Assembly (NCBI GenBank): GCA_035691285.1
Contig: DASSJI010000156.1
Span: forward strand, 23,794 to 87,793
DNA: 64,000 nt
Source of the DNA: DATFEN01 sp035691285
GTDB taxonomy: Bacteria > Acidobacteriota > Vicinamibacteria > Fen-336
Direction of reading: 5' to 3'
Shown piece by piece: positions 1 through 8,222 of this stretch. Positions within the stretch are counted from its first letter, which is position 1. Every line of letters starts with the position of its first letter. The notes under the pieces were generated by a model. It was not told where the DNA came from. It saw only the letters and a program-made list of their open reading frames with translations, and ran no database searches. The position numbers were made by a program, and so were the translations under genes.

Positions 1-1
1 C

Positions 2-556
2 GTGACGGAGGCTGCGCCCAAGCGCTTCGTCCTGCTCGAGGACGGCAGCGTCTACGTCGGTGGCACTCAGAGCATCGCCGCCGGGCGGCTCGAGAAGGGC
101 GAGCTGAAGGCCCTCGGAAAGCGCCTGGAAAAGGTGCGCAAGACGCCGGGCCTCGGCGCGAGCGTCACGTTCGGAGAGGGCGCGGCGCGCTACAGGCTCG
201 TGGTCGCCAAGGGCAAGCCCCTCGACGTGGTCGCGAGCGGCGATCCCGCCACCGCCCCCGCGGCGCTCCGGGGCCTCGCCGGCCTGATCGCCGAGCTCGC
301 GACGTTCCAGCACCCGTCGCTGCGCGCCTACAAGCCCGCTTCCTACGCGCTGCGCGCCCGCGAGGCGAGCCTGCCGGGCGGCTGCCGCTCGTGGTCCTTC
401 CCGGTGCGTGTGGAGCAGGCCGTGGCGGCGGCGCAGCGTGTCCCGGCGGCGGAGGCCGCGGGATGGCCGACCGGTGCTCAAGCGGCGTCGGTGTGCGTCG
501 ACGACCGCCGCTACGCCGTGACGCTGAGGCCGCTGCTGCCCGACGAGCGGCCGTGA
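2..556 (+). CDS. hypothetical protein, possibly 5'-truncated
   Basis: Reading frame of 184 codons opening with GTG at the second base of the window, so the true start may lie outside it. No signal peptide, membrane segment or catalytic motif is visible. The first third has regularly spaced Lys/Arg/Glu residues, the rest is Ala-rich, and two Cys residues lie in the second half (GGCRSW and SVCVDD). Codon choice matches its neighbours (G/C in third positions), which supports real coding. It converges on the sulfatase gene with a 10-nt gap. I do not recognise the family. Confidence 0.55.
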   Translation: MTEAAPKRFVLLEDGSVYVGGTQSIAAGRLEKGELKALGKRLEKVRKTPGLGASVTFGEGAARYRLVVAKGKPLDVVASGDPATAPAALRGLAGLIAELATFQHPSLRAYKPASYALRAREASLPGGCRSWSFPVRVEQAVAAAQRVPAAEAAGWPTGAQAASVCVDDRRYAVTLRPLLPDERP

Positions 557-566
557 GGTCCGGCCG

Positions 567-2834
567 TCAGTTGACGTAGCCCAGGGCGCGGAGGTTCTCC
601 AGGGCCTCCGGCGTCATGGGCTCCGCCGCCTCGCCGGCCGCGCGGTCGGGGCGCAGCGCGAGGAGGAAGCGCAGCAGCTCCTGGCGGTGGAAGGCCGCGC
701 GCAGCGGGTCGCTCTCCGCGAGGTCGCGCCGCTCGTCCGGGTCGCTTCCCAGGTCGAACAGCTCGCTCTTCGGCGCTCCCTCCGGCCGCGGGGTGAGCAC
801 GAGCTTGTGGCCTCCCTGATGGATCGCGAAGACGGGCAGCGCGCCGGTGTTCCGGCTCACCGTGAACGGGCGACCCGGCGCGCCCAGGGCGACAGGAAGG
901 AGGCTCGTGCCCCTGAACGCGCGCTGCGCGCTCGGGTCTCCGCGCACCGCCATCAGGTCGAGGATCGTCGGCGCCATGTCCACGTGGTCCACGAGCGCGC
1001 CGACTCGCCGGCCCGCAAGCCCGAGCTCTCGCGGAAAGCGGACGACCAACGGGATCCGCACGCTCTCCTCGTACACCTGGTCGTTGTGTCCGATGAAGCC
1101 GTGCTCGCCCAGGGCCTCCCCGTGATCGGCCGTCACGATGACGACCGTCCGCTCCAGCAGTCCGGCGGCCTCGAGCCGGCTCCGGAGCCAGCCGACCTCG
1201 CGGTCGCCGTAGGCGAGCGTGCCGTCGTAGAGCGCCACCAGGCCCGGCAGCTCCTCGGGCCGCGGGTAGGGCTTCTTCGGAGTCGTGCGCACGAAGCGCA
1301 TGGCGCGTCCGGCCGAAACCGGCTGCGCTCCGGGCGGCAGGAACATGCCGGGGAACGGCGGCGGCGGGTTGTAGGGAACGTGCGGTTCCTTGTAGTGCAC
1401 GTAGAGGAAGAAGCGGCCCCGCCCCTTGGCCTCGGCGACGAAGCGCTCGAGCAGCGGGCGAAAGCTCTCGGCGCCGACGAGGCCCGAGCCGCGATACAGG
1501 CGGTGGTACTCGCGGAAGCCCGCGTCGTAGCCCAGCCCGGGCTCGGCGTTGGCGTTCGCGACGAAGCCCGCGGTGTGCACGCCCCTCGCGGCCAGCACCT
1601 GGGCGAGACGCAGCCTCTCGGCGGGCAGTCGTCGCCGCGTGTTGAAGCCGCTCTCGTTCTCGTCGGGGTACTGCGAGGTCCACAGCGAGGCCATGGCCAC
1701 CCGGGTGTTCGGCGCGGGCGAATGCGCCCGCTCGAACACGACCCCATCTGCCGCCAGGCGATCCACCTCGGGCGTCGTCGGCCTCGGGTAGCCGTAGCAG
1801 CCGAAGTGCTTGGCAGAGCCCGCGTCCATGATCACGAGGACGACGTTCACGCCGCCGAGCGCGGCCCGGGCGCGCGCGAGCGCCGCGGCGTCGGGTTCGG
1901 TGTGGCTGCCGCCCTGCTCGCCGAATCCGACGACGCGCGGGGCCTCCCACACGCCCCACGTCGGCGCGCCGTCCCGACCCTGCACCTCGAGGCCGAGGAG
2001 GGCCAGCTCGCCCGCGGCGACGGGAAGGGCGACGTCGGCGGCGGCTCCTCCCGCGCCGCTCCACAGCTCGCGCGCCTCCGCTCCGGCGCCCAGCGTCACG
2101 CGGAACGCCGCCTCCGACCCGCCCGGCGTCCTCGTCCGAAGCAGCACGCGCGCTCCGGCGGGGAGTCGGATGGCGTACGTCAGGCGGCTCGGCCCCGCTT
2201 GGATCAGGGACGGCACGCCCCGATCCTCGGTCGCCTGCAGCGCGGGCCCCGACGCGGGGTCTGCCAGCCGCCTCAGCCACGGATCCTCGGCTGGACCGTA
2301 GGCCAGCGCGAAGAGACGCGCGGACGCGGCCGTGCCGTCGGGCGCGGGCTCCGGCCCCTTCTCGAAGACGAGGCGCAGGCGATTGGTGCGGGCCTTCTGC
2401 AGCGACCTGGGCAGGCGGATGGCGTAGCGACGGCGCCCGTCCGCGAGCGCGACAGCGTCGAGGTCGTGACCGTTGAAGGAAGGCCGGAGCCTCCCGCGAG
2501 CCGCGTCGGTGGACGGCTCGAGGTCGAGGACCGCGACCCGCTCCGCCGCTTCCTTCCAATGCAGCGCGACCTGGCACGCGCGCTCGACCTCCACGGACGG
2601 TCCCTGGCTCTCGCGGACGACCGAGAGGAACCCGCTCTCCTCGACGGCCCCCGTGGCCGGTGTGCCGAAATGCAGGAGCCGCTGCGGGAACTCGGCGTCG
2701 GCCGCGTGGGCGCCCCTGGCGAGGTCGTAGACGACCTGCGCCCGAGCCGCTTCGCGGGCGGGCGGCGACGCAGGTGCGCAGGCGCTGCCTGCGAAGAGCC
2801 CTGCAACGACCCACGCGAGCGACCGCCGGCGCAT
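567..2834 (-). CDS. exported sulfatase/alkaline phosphatase-superfamily hydrolase, probable lipoprotein
   Basis: 755 residues. The N-terminus is Arg-rich then hydrophobic, ending in a lipobox-like AGSAC (Cys19), so it is probably exported and lipid-anchored. Residues 30-320 form a beta-rich region without a recognised motif. The sulfatase fold follows: VLVIMDAG near 332-339, the nucleophile region SPAPNTRVAMASLWTS at 372-387, TADHGEALGEHG at 568-579, and the typical sulfatase tail ENLRALGYV. The usual CxPSR formylglycine site is replaced by a segment whose nucleophile candidate is Thr377, as in phosphoglycerol or phosphoethanolamine transferase-like members, so classical sulfatase chemistry is doubtful. 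Substrate unknown. It is transcribed away from rho, with a -10-like box only 7 nt before the ATG. Confidence 0.85.
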   Translation of the reverse strand: MRRRSLAWVVAGLFAGSACAPASPPAREAARAQVVYDLARGAHAADAEFPQRLLHFGTPATGAVEESGFLSVVRESQGPSVEVERACQVALHWKEAAERVAVLDLEPSTDAARGRLRPSFNGHDLDAVALADGRRRYAIRLPRSLQKARTNRLRLVFEKGPEPAPDGTAASARLFALAYGPAEDPWLRRLADPASGPALQATEDRGVPSLIQAGPSRLTYAIRLPAGARVLLRTRTPGGSEAAFRVTLGAGAEARELWSGAGGAAADVALPVAAGELALLGLEVQGRDGAPTWGVWEAPRVVGFGEQGGSHTEPDAAALARARAALGGVNVVLVIMDAGSAKHFGCYGYPRPTTPEVDRLAADGVVFERAHSPAPNTRVAMASLWTSQYPDENESGFNTRRRLPAERLRLAQVLAARGVHTAGFVANANAEPGLGYDAGFREYHRLYRGSGLVGAESFRPLLERFVAEAKGRGRFFLYVHYKEPHVPYNPPPPFPGMFLPPGAQPVSAGRAMRFVRTTPKKPYPRPEELPGLVALYDGTLAYGDREVGWLRSRLEAAGLLERTVVIVTADHGEALGEHGFIGHNDQVYEESVRIPLVVRFPRELGLAGRRVGALVDHVDMAPTILDLMAVRGDPSAQRAFRGTSLLPVALGAPGRPFTVSRNTGALPVFAIHQGGHKLVLTPRPEGAPKSELFDLGSDPDERRDLAESDPLRAAFHRQELLRFLLALRPDRAAGEAAEPMTPEALENLRALGYVN

Positions 2835-2841
2835 CCCGCGA

Positions 2842-2847
2842 ACTATA
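2842..2847 (-). promoter_or_regulatory. -10 box for a possible leaderless sulfatase transcript
   Basis: TATAGT on the minus strand, ending 7 nt before the ATG at 2834. A start at the normal distance would fall on or next to the A of ATG. No good -35 is visible. Confidence 0.4.
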
Positions 2848-2857
2848 AGGCCTTGTC

Positions 2858-2885
2858 TTGACGCCGCGCCGGGCCGTGCTATAGT
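2858..2885 (+). promoter_or_regulatory. sigma-70 promoter for rho
   Basis: TTGACG, 16-nt spacer, TATAGT. The predicted start near 2892 falls almost on the GGAGG at 2893-2897 that precedes the small upstream ORF, so the leader would be only about a dozen bases. Confidence 0.7.
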
Positions 2886-2903
2886 GCCGGACGGAGGTCG
2901 TCG

Positions 2904-2936
2904 ATGACCGCAACGCCGGTGGCGGGCCGCCGATGA
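2904..2936 (+). CDS. 10-codon upstream ORF overlapping the rho start
   Basis: ATG at 2904 has a strong GGAGG six bases upstream and reads ten codons (MTATPVAGRR) to a TGA at 2934-2936, which overlaps the rho ATG (ATGA). The rho ATG itself has no good ribosome site, so rho is probably translated by coupling to this peptide. It could be a regulatory leader, since rho is autoregulated in other bacteria, or a sign that the rho start is misplaced. The short length gives no homology evidence. Confidence 0.4.
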   Translation: MTATPVAGRR

Positions 2937-4201
2937 GGCACGGCCCGCGGCACTCGCGGCGCCATCGTCACCCCCACAGGCACGATCGATCCCAAGGGCC
3001 CGGAATTCCGAACCAGGGCCCGCGAGGGTCGCGGGATCCCCGCCAAGCCCCCATCCCGACCACGGGCGACACGACGCCCGTGAGCGGCGTGGCCGAGTTG
3101 ACGGAAGGGCTGGGCGGGTTCCTGAGGCAGGTCGAGAACAACTATCTCCCGCATCGCGACGACGCCGTGATCCCGGCGGTCGTCGCGCGGGACCTCGGGC
3201 TTCGCGACGGAGTGGAGCTCGAAGGCCTGGCCCGTGACGGTGGCGGTGGACGCCGCGTTGTCGTCGAAGTCCAGAAGGTGATGGGGCTCGCGCCCGAGGA
3301 GGCGCGCAGGCTCCCGCACTTCGCGGACCTCGTCTCCATCAACCCGAACGAGGCCTTTCGGCTCGCGGCCGACCAGCCCGAGACCAGCCTCCGCGTGATC
3401 GACCTGATCGCGCCGATCGGCCGCGGCCAGCGCGGGCTCATCGTCTCGCCGCCCAAGGCGGGCAAGACGACGCTCCTCGAGCACCTCGGCGTGGCGATCA
3501 CCAAGCACCATCCCGAGGTGCACCTCATCATGCTGCTCATCGACGAGCGGCCCGAGGAGGTGACCCACTTCCGGCGCGCCGTGAACGCCGAAGTGCTCGC
3601 TTCGACCTCGGACTCGGCGGCCGACGCCCACATCCGCCTGGCGCGCCTCGCCATCGAGCGCGCCAAGCGTCTGGTGGAGACGGGCCGCCACGTGGTGATC
3701 CTGCTGGACTCGCTGACGCGCCTCGGCCGCGCCTCGAACCGCGAGATGGGCCCCGGCGGCCGCACCATGTCCGGCGGCGTCGACAACCGCGCGCTGCAGT
3801 TCCCGCGGCAGTTCTTCGGGGCCGCGCGCAACTGCGAGGGCAGCGGCAGCCTGACGATCCTCGCCACGGCCTTGATCGAGACCGGATCGCGGATGGACGA
3901 GGTGATCTTCCAGGAGTTCAAGGGCACCGGGAACATGGAGCTGATCCTCGACCGGGCCATCGCCGACCGCAGGGTGTTCCCCGCCGTGGACGTGCTCAAG
4001 TCGGGCACGCGCCGCGAGGAGCTGCTGTGCAGCCCCGAGGAGCTCGCGAAGCGCCACCTGCTGCGCCGGGCCCTGGCCGACCTGTCCACGGTCGAGGCGG
4101 CGCAGTTCCTGATCGACAAGATCCAGAAGACGCCGTCGAACCCGGCGTTCCTGCAGACCCTCGTCGCTCCCGCGCCGGTCGCCGCGCGCCGCTTCCGCTG
4201 A
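2933..4201 (+). CDS. rho: transcription termination factor Rho
   Basis: RNA-dependent hexameric helicase that ends transcription. 422 residues, close to the usual 419. The standard N-terminal Rho_N helical domain is not recognisable; residues 1-50 are a His/Arg/Pro-rich low-complexity tail. The RNA-binding cold-shock-like domain follows (ELTEGLGGFLRQ to about residue 110). The ATPase core has Walker A PPKAGKTT (about 174-181), Walker B VVILLDSLTRL, the Q-loop/R-loop stretch with GPGGRTMSGGVD, and the FQEFKGTGNMEL block. The start overlaps a 10-codon upstream ORF. A perfect hairpin and a new promoter follow the stop. Confidence 0.96.
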   Translation: MRHGPRHSRRHRHPHRHDRSQGPGIPNQGPRGSRDPRQAPIPTTGDTTPVSGVAELTEGLGGFLRQVENNYLPHRDDAVIPAVVARDLGLRDGVELEGLARDGGGGRRVVVEVQKVMGLAPEEARRLPHFADLVSINPNEAFRLAADQPETSLRVIDLIAPIGRGQRGLIVSPPKAGKTTLLEHLGVAITKHHPEVHLIMLLIDERPEEVTHFRRAVNAEVLASTSDSAADAHIRLARLAIERAKRLVETGRHVVILLDSLTRLGRASNREMGPGGRTMSGGVDNRALQFPRQFFGAARNCEGSGSLTILATALIETGSRMDEVIFQEFKGTGNMELILDRAIADRRVFPAVDVLKSGTRREELLCSPEELAKRHLLRRALADLSTVEAAQFLIDKIQKTPSNPAFLQTLVAPAPVAARRFR

Positions 4202-4202
4202 G

Positions 4203-4229
4203 CGGCGGGCGCTCGCGCCGCGCCCGCCG
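4203..4229 (+). terminator. GC hairpin after rho, no U-tract
   Basis: A 10-bp perfect stem (arms 4203-4212 and 4220-4229, 7-nt loop) begins two bases after the rho stop codon. No T-run follows, so it is not a classic intrinsic terminator. It may pause polymerase or protect the rho mRNA 3' end. Confidence 0.4.
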
Positions 4230-4230
4230 G

Positions 4231-4259
4231 TTGACGGCCATCGGCCTGCCGGTGACAAT
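4231..4259 (+). promoter_or_regulatory. sigma-70 promoter for the esterase/PilZ pair
   Basis: TTGACG, 17-nt spacer, GACAAT. The predicted start near 4266 gives a leader of about 18 nt before the ATG at 4284. It begins two bases after the hairpin that closes rho. Confidence 0.6.
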
Positions 4260-4283
4260 CCCCGCCATCGAGGTCCTCCCCCG

Positions 4284-5015
4284 ATGAACCAGGAGCATCA
4301 CCGCTGGTATTCGCCGCGGCTGGGCCGCGACATGGGCATCAACGTGTACGGCCACTACGGCTCGCCGATCCTCGTGTTCCCGACGAGCGGCGGCGACGAG
4401 CACGAGTACGCGGGCCAGGGCATGATGGACGCCCTCGCCCACCACATCGACGCCGGGCGCGTGAAGTTCTTCTGCGTCGACTCGATGAACAACGAGAGCT
4501 GGTACAACAAGCGGGCGCACCCGCGCCACCGCAGCTACGTGCAGGCGATGTACGACGCCTACATCGCCTTCGAGGTCGCGCCCTTCGTCCACGACCATTG
4601 CCGCACGGCGGGCATCGGGATCACGACGACGGGGGCGTCCTTCGGCGCCTACCACGCGGCCAACACGCTCTTCAAGCACCCTGACCTGTTCCGCCGCTGC
4701 CTCGCCCTGTCCGGGGTCTACGACGTGCGGCGCTTCATGGACGGGGACTTCGACGACAACTTCTACTTCAACAACCCGGTGGACTACCTGGCCGGCCTCA
4801 ACGACTCGTGGTACCTGCACCACCTGAGCCAGGACGACATCCGGCTGGCCACGGGCCACGGTGCGTGGGAGGATTCCGGGCCGACCTACCAGCTCTCGGA
4901 GGTGCTGTCGCGGCGCGGCATCAACCACACGGTGGACAACTGGGGCGCCGACGGCGGCCACGACTGGCCTTACTGGAAGAGGCAGATGGACGTCTATCTC
5001 GGGCGGCTCTTCTAG
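4284..5015 (+). CDS. cytoplasmic esterase, alpha/beta-hydrolase (esterase D-like)
   Basis: 243 residues without signal peptide. Nucleophile elbow TGASFGAYHA with Ser119 and a C-terminal GGHDW with His226 give the Ser/His of an alpha/beta-hydrolase triad. The acid is probably an Asp near FDDNFYF or the Asp-rich loop before the His. It resembles the putative esterase family (PF00756) used for acyl esters such as S-formylglutathione or feruloyl esters. The natural substrate cannot be read. The ATG follows a sigma-70 promoter. The PilZ gene starts 8 nt after its stop, so the two are probably co-transcribed. Confidence 0.85.
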   Translation: MNQEHHRWYSPRLGRDMGINVYGHYGSPILVFPTSGGDEHEYAGQGMMDALAHHIDAGRVKFFCVDSMNNESWYNKRAHPRHRSYVQAMYDAYIAFEVAPFVHDHCRTAGIGITTTGASFGAYHAANTLFKHPDLFRRCLALSGVYDVRRFMDGDFDDNFYFNNPVDYLAGLNDSWYLHHLSQDDIRLATGHGAWEDSGPTYQLSEVLSRRGINHTVDNWGADGGHDWPYWKRQMDVYLGRLF

Positions 5016-5023
5016 GCGGGGGG

Positions 5024-5629
5024 ATGCCCGTCGACAACCGACGCAGGCACGATCGGCTGGGCATCTCGCTGCCCGTGCGGGTGAACGGGCACGATCCCAG
5101 CAACCTGCCCTGGCAGGAGATGGCCAAGTGCTCGGACGCCTCGGAGGGCGGCTGCTCGTTCGTGCTGCAGCACGCGGTGTTCCCCGGACAGGTCCTCATG
5201 CTCCAGCTCGCGCTCCCGAAGCGCTTCCGCGCCTACGACGCGATGAAGACGACCTACCAGACCTACGCCCTCGTGCAGACCGCTCACCTCGGCGTCGGCG
5301 GGACCCGCGTGGGCGTCGCCTTCCTGGGCCGTACGCCGCCGGTGGGCTACGACCGCCTCCCGGGCGGCCGCTTCATGCCCGAGCGGCGCCGGGCGCGACG
5401 CGGAGAGATCTACCTCAAGGTCAAGCTCAGCAAGGACGGCTCCGACGAGAAGACGGTGCTCGAGAACTTCGGCCGGGGCGGGGCTCGCGTGATGACCGCG
5501 CAGCCCTTCGGCGAGGGGGAGGTCCTGACGATCGAGGACTCGGAGGGCTCGTTCCGAGCGATCGCGGAAGTCCGCTCGATCTACGTCGGCAAGGACGGCA
5601 TCCGCCGCCTGAACCTGAAGTTCCGCTAG
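5024..5629 (+). CDS. tandem PilZ-domain protein, c-di-GMP receptor candidate
   Basis: 201 residues. I chose ATG 5024 because it follows a GGCGGGGGG ribosome site and because the in-frame sequence upstream overlaps the esterase gene. The first half has an intact c-di-GMP signature: RxxxR at residues 7-11 and DxSxxG at 38-43 (DASEGG). The second half starts with another Arg cluster (ERRRARRGEIYLKV) and has NFGRGG, a degenerate NxSxxG in which Ser is replaced by Gly. So one domain should bind c-di-GMP and the other may be structural. No output domain is attached; it probably acts by protein contact. A c-di-GMP receptor is notable because a PNAG-type polysaccharide locus lies in the same window. 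Confidence 0.75.
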   Translation: MPVDNRRRHDRLGISLPVRVNGHDPSNLPWQEMAKCSDASEGGCSFVLQHAVFPGQVLMLQLALPKRFRAYDAMKTTYQTYALVQTAHLGVGGTRVGVAFLGRTPPVGYDRLPGGRFMPERRRARRGEIYLKVKLSKDGSDEKTVLENFGRGGARVMTAQPFGEGEVLTIEDSEGSFRAIAEVRSIYVGKDGIRRLNLKFR

Positions 5630-5651
5630 CAGGGATGCGGGCGACCGTGCC

Positions 5652-6179
5652 CTACCTCCGCTGGAGCCCGATCCGCGCGAACTCGCGATAGGCGCCGTCC
5701 TTCCCCCGCACTTCGTCGACCACGTCGAGATGCACCGCGTCGACGCGACGGTACGTCGTGCGTCCCTTCGTCTCGCCGGCGGGGCCCCACTCGACCACGA
5801 GCGCGCCTTCCTCGGCGCGAGTCTGGATCGAATACACGTTGCCCTGGGAATCGAACCACGTCCCCGTCAAGCGTCCGTTGGCGACCGCGTAGTATGCGTC
5901 GCCGGCGAAGCGCAGGACCGGCTCCTCGCCCACGCGCTCGACGCGATACTCGAGCCGGGTGAAGCGGCCCTCCAGGACCGGCGTGATCGCGAGCTTGGCT
6001 CGGCCCTTGCCGCCGATCCAGTTGCCTTCGCCCTCCCAGAGTCCCTGGAGGCGCTCGAGGATCAAGGCATCGGGCGGCGAGGGCGCCGGCTCGGCCGCTG
6101 GGGCTTGCGGGGAGCCGGCGGAACTCGAGCCGAGAAGCAGCGCGGCCGCGAGCAGGACCGACATGCGTGGCCTTGGCAT
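5652..6179 (-). CDS. small exported protein, unknown function
   Basis: 175 residues from the ATG at 6179 (a second Met lies five codons in). The N-terminus (MPRPRMSVLLAAALLL, Ala-rich to about residue 30) is a signal peptide, followed by a Pro/Ala linker. The mature part looks beta-rich: GLWEGEGNWIGG near 50, FTRLEYRVE, YYAVANGRLTGTWFDSQG, VVEWGP. This resembles lipocalin-like or DUF1579-like proteins with a repeated G-x-W pattern, but I would not assign one. A longer frame to 6524 runs through the upstream intergenic region and is not supported. It is divergent from the exporter operon. Confidence 0.7.
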   Translation of the reverse strand: MPRPRMSVLLAAALLLGSSSAGSPQAPAAEPAPSPPDALILERLQGLWEGEGNWIGGKGRAKLAITPVLEGRFTRLEYRVERVGEEPVLRFAGDAYYAVANGRLTGTWFDSQGNVYSIQTRAEEGALVVEWGPAGETKGRTTYRRVDAVHLDVVDEVRGKDGAYREFARIGLQRR

Positions 6180-6184
6180 GGCGG

Positions 6185-6190
6185 AGTCTA
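6185..6190 (-). promoter_or_regulatory. -10 box for a possible leaderless transcript
   Basis: TAGACT on the minus strand ends 5 nt before the ATG at 6179. No clear -35. Part of a recurring arrangement in this window. Confidence 0.3.
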
Positions 6191-6239
6191 ACGCGCCGTT
6201 CGCCGTCCCCGTGCGAGGAACCCCGCCTGCGCCCCGTCG

Positions 6240-6245
6240 TATAAT
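6240..6245 (+). promoter_or_regulatory. -10 box of the exporter operon
   Basis: Perfect TATAAT. No -35 is seen 16-18 nt upstream. The predicted start near 6252 leaves about 58 nt of leader, with GGAGG at 6296-6300 nine bases before the GTG at 6310. Confidence 0.5.
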
Positions 6246-6309
6246 CCCGTGACGGCGGCGGTGTCGCCGCGCCAATCCCGCGAACGCGGTTCCCCGGAGG
6301 CTCCCACCC

Positions 6310-7512
6310 GTGTCCGACCTGAAGGGCGAGCTGGCCTCGCTCAAGATCGATCGCACGCCGCCGCCCCGGAATCCCTGGCGACGCTCGCTGCTGCTGCTCC
6401 TGCCGGCGGCGCTCGGACTGCTGGTCCTGTACGGCCTCCGGGCCAGGCAGACACTCGCCGCGCCGGAAGTCTCCACCGTCGAGGCGCGGGTCGAGGCGGG
6501 CGAGGCCGCCGGCGCGCCCGGCACGCCGCTCCTGACCGCCTCCGGCTACGTCGTGGCGCGGCGCAAGGCGGTGGTCTCGGCGAAGATCCAGGGACGGCTG
6601 GCGCAGCTCCGCGTGGAGGAGGGCAGCCGCGTCCGCGAGGGCGACGTCATCGCGCGCCTCGAGGATGCCGACTTCGTCGCCTCGGTGGAGAGGGCGCGCG
6701 CCGCGGCGCAGCGTGCCGAGGCCGACCTGGGCGAGAACCGACGCCAGCTCGCGCTCGCCGAGAAGCTGGCACAGCAGGACGTGCTCGCCCTGGATCAGCG
6801 CGACGCGGCGCAGAGCCGGGTCAGGATCGCCGAGGCCGCACTCGCCCAGGCGCGGGCCGATCTGGTCTTCGCGGAGGCCCAGCTCCAGAACACCGTGATC
6901 CGGGCGCCCTTCACCGGCGTGGTCGTGAAGAAGATGGCCGAGGTGGGCGAGAGCGTGGCGCCGATCCCGCCGGGCGTGAACATCTCGACGGCCTCGGGCG
7001 CGATCGTCGCGCTCGCCGACCTGGCCACCCTCGAGGTCGAGGCCGACGTGGCCGAGGCGAACGTCGCGAAGCTCTCTGACGCGCAGCCGGCCGAGGCGAC
7101 CGTGGAGGCGTTCCCGGACCAGCGCTACAAGGCGGTGCTGCGCCAGGTGATCCCGACCGCGGATCGCACCAAGGCGACCGTCCAGGTCAAGGTCACGATC
7201 CTCGACAAGGACAAGAATCTCAAGCCGGAGATGAGCGCCAAGGTGACGTTCCTCGAGAAGGAGGCGCCGCGAGACGAGGGAGCGCCCCCGCCCCGCGTGG
7301 TCACGGCGCCCGCCGACGCCGTGGCGAGCCGCGACGGCAGGTCGGTGGTGTTCGAGGTGGTCGAGGGCCGTGCGCGGCGGCGCGCCGTCAGCGTGGGCGG
7401 GGAGCGGCAGGGCCGGGTCGTGATCCGGGAGGGCCTCGCGGGGGGAGAGCTGCTCGTGGCGCGGCCGCCCGAAGGCCTGAAGGACGGCGACGCCGTCCGC
7501 GTCAAGGGGTAA
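6310..7512 (+). CDS. HlyD/MacA-type periplasmic adaptor of an ABC exporter
   Basis: 400 residues from GTG 6310 (GGAGG nine bases upstream). Membrane fusion protein that bridges an inner-membrane transporter to the outer membrane. One N-terminal membrane anchor (about 22-42), first lipoyl half (VVSAKIQGRLAQLRVEEGSRVREGDVIARLED, split here by the hairpin), an alpha-helical coiled coil at about 115-190, the second lipoyl half (TVIRAPFTGVVVKK), then beta-barrel and membrane-proximal domains with the usual Lys-Pro-Glu-Met turn (LKPEMSAKV). Stop and next start are 5 nt apart, so it is the first gene of a four-gene operon. No TolC homologue is nearby. Confidence 0.9.
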   Translation: MSDLKGELASLKIDRTPPPRNPWRRSLLLLLPAALGLLVLYGLRARQTLAAPEVSTVEARVEAGEAAGAPGTPLLTASGYVVARRKAVVSAKIQGRLAQLRVEEGSRVREGDVIARLEDADFVASVERARAAAQRAEADLGENRRQLALAEKLAQQDVLALDQRDAAQSRVRIAEAALAQARADLVFAEAQLQNTVIRAPFTGVVVKKMAEVGESVAPIPPGVNISTASGAIVALADLATLEVEADVAEANVAKLSDAQPAEATVEAFPDQRYKAVLRQVIPTADRTKATVQVKVTILDKDKNLKPEMSAKVTFLEKEAPRDEGAPPPRVVTAPADAVASRDGRSVVFEVVEGRARRRAVSVGGERQGRVVIREGLAGGELLVARPPEGLKDGDAVRVKG

Positions 7513-7517
7513 ACCGC

Positions 7518-8213
7518 ATGGCGATGGTCGAGGTCCGTGGCGTCCGCAAGGTCTACAGGCGCGATACGCAGGAGATCACCGTGCTCGACGGGATCGAGCT
7601 TCAGGTTCCCGAGGGGGAGTTCGTGGCCCTCATGGGGCCGTCGGGCTCGGGCAAGACGACGCTCCTGAACCTGATCGCGGGCATCGACCGGCCCAGCTCG
7701 GGACAGGTGGTGGTCGCCGGCACCGACGTGGGGGCGCTCTCCGAGAGCGCGCTGGCGGCATGGCGCAGCCACAACGTGGGCTTCATCTTCCAGTTCTACA
7801 ACCTGATCCCCGTGCTCTCGGCCGTGGAGAACGTGGAGCTGCCGCTCCTGCTCACGAGCCTCGGCAAGCGCGAGCGCCGCGAGCGTGCGCTGACCGCCCT
7901 CAAGGTCGTCGGCCTCGCCGACCGCGCGCACCACTACCCGCGACAGCTCTCGGGCGGCCAGGAGCAGCGCGTCGCGATCGCGCGCGCCTTCGTGACCGAC
8001 CCCAAGGTGCTGGTCGCGGACGAGCCCACCGGCGACCTCGACGCGAAGAGCGCCCACGAGATCCTCGAGCTCATGGAGACCCTGAACCGCGAGTTCAAGA
8101 AGACCATCGTGATGGTGACCCACGACCCGCGGGCGGCCGACCGCGCCCACAAGCAGCACCATCTCGAGAAGGGCGTTCTGGTGGACGGAGCGGTGAAGAC
8201 CGGAGCCTACTAG
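7518..8213 (+). CDS. ABC transporter ATPase, MacB/LolD type
   Basis: 231 residues, the usual length for LolD/MacB-type ATPases. Walker A GPSGSGKTT (about 35-43), Q-loop FIFQFYNLIP, signature LSGGQEQRVAIARA, Walker B VLVADEPTGDLD, H-loop VMVTHD. The FQFYNLIP stretch is typical of the MacB/LolD/FtsE group that powers FtsX-type mechanotransmission permeases. It lies between the adaptor and two permeases and should energise both. Confidence 0.93.
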   Translation: MAMVEVRGVRKVYRRDTQEITVLDGIELQVPEGEFVALMGPSGSGKTTLLNLIAGIDRPSSGQVVVAGTDVGALSESALAAWRSHNVGFIFQFYNLIPVLSAVENVELPLLLTSLGKRERRERALTALKVVGLADRAHHYPRQLSGGQEQRVAIARAFVTDPKVLVADEPTGDLDAKSAHEILELMETLNREFKKTIVMVTHDPRAADRAHKQHHLEKGVLVDGAVKTGAY

Positions 8214-8222
8214 GACCGGGGC

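Noticed and set aside
4203..4229. Hairpin after rho as a standard intrinsic terminator
   Set aside because: Good stem but no U-tract; kept only as a low-confidence terminator-like structure.
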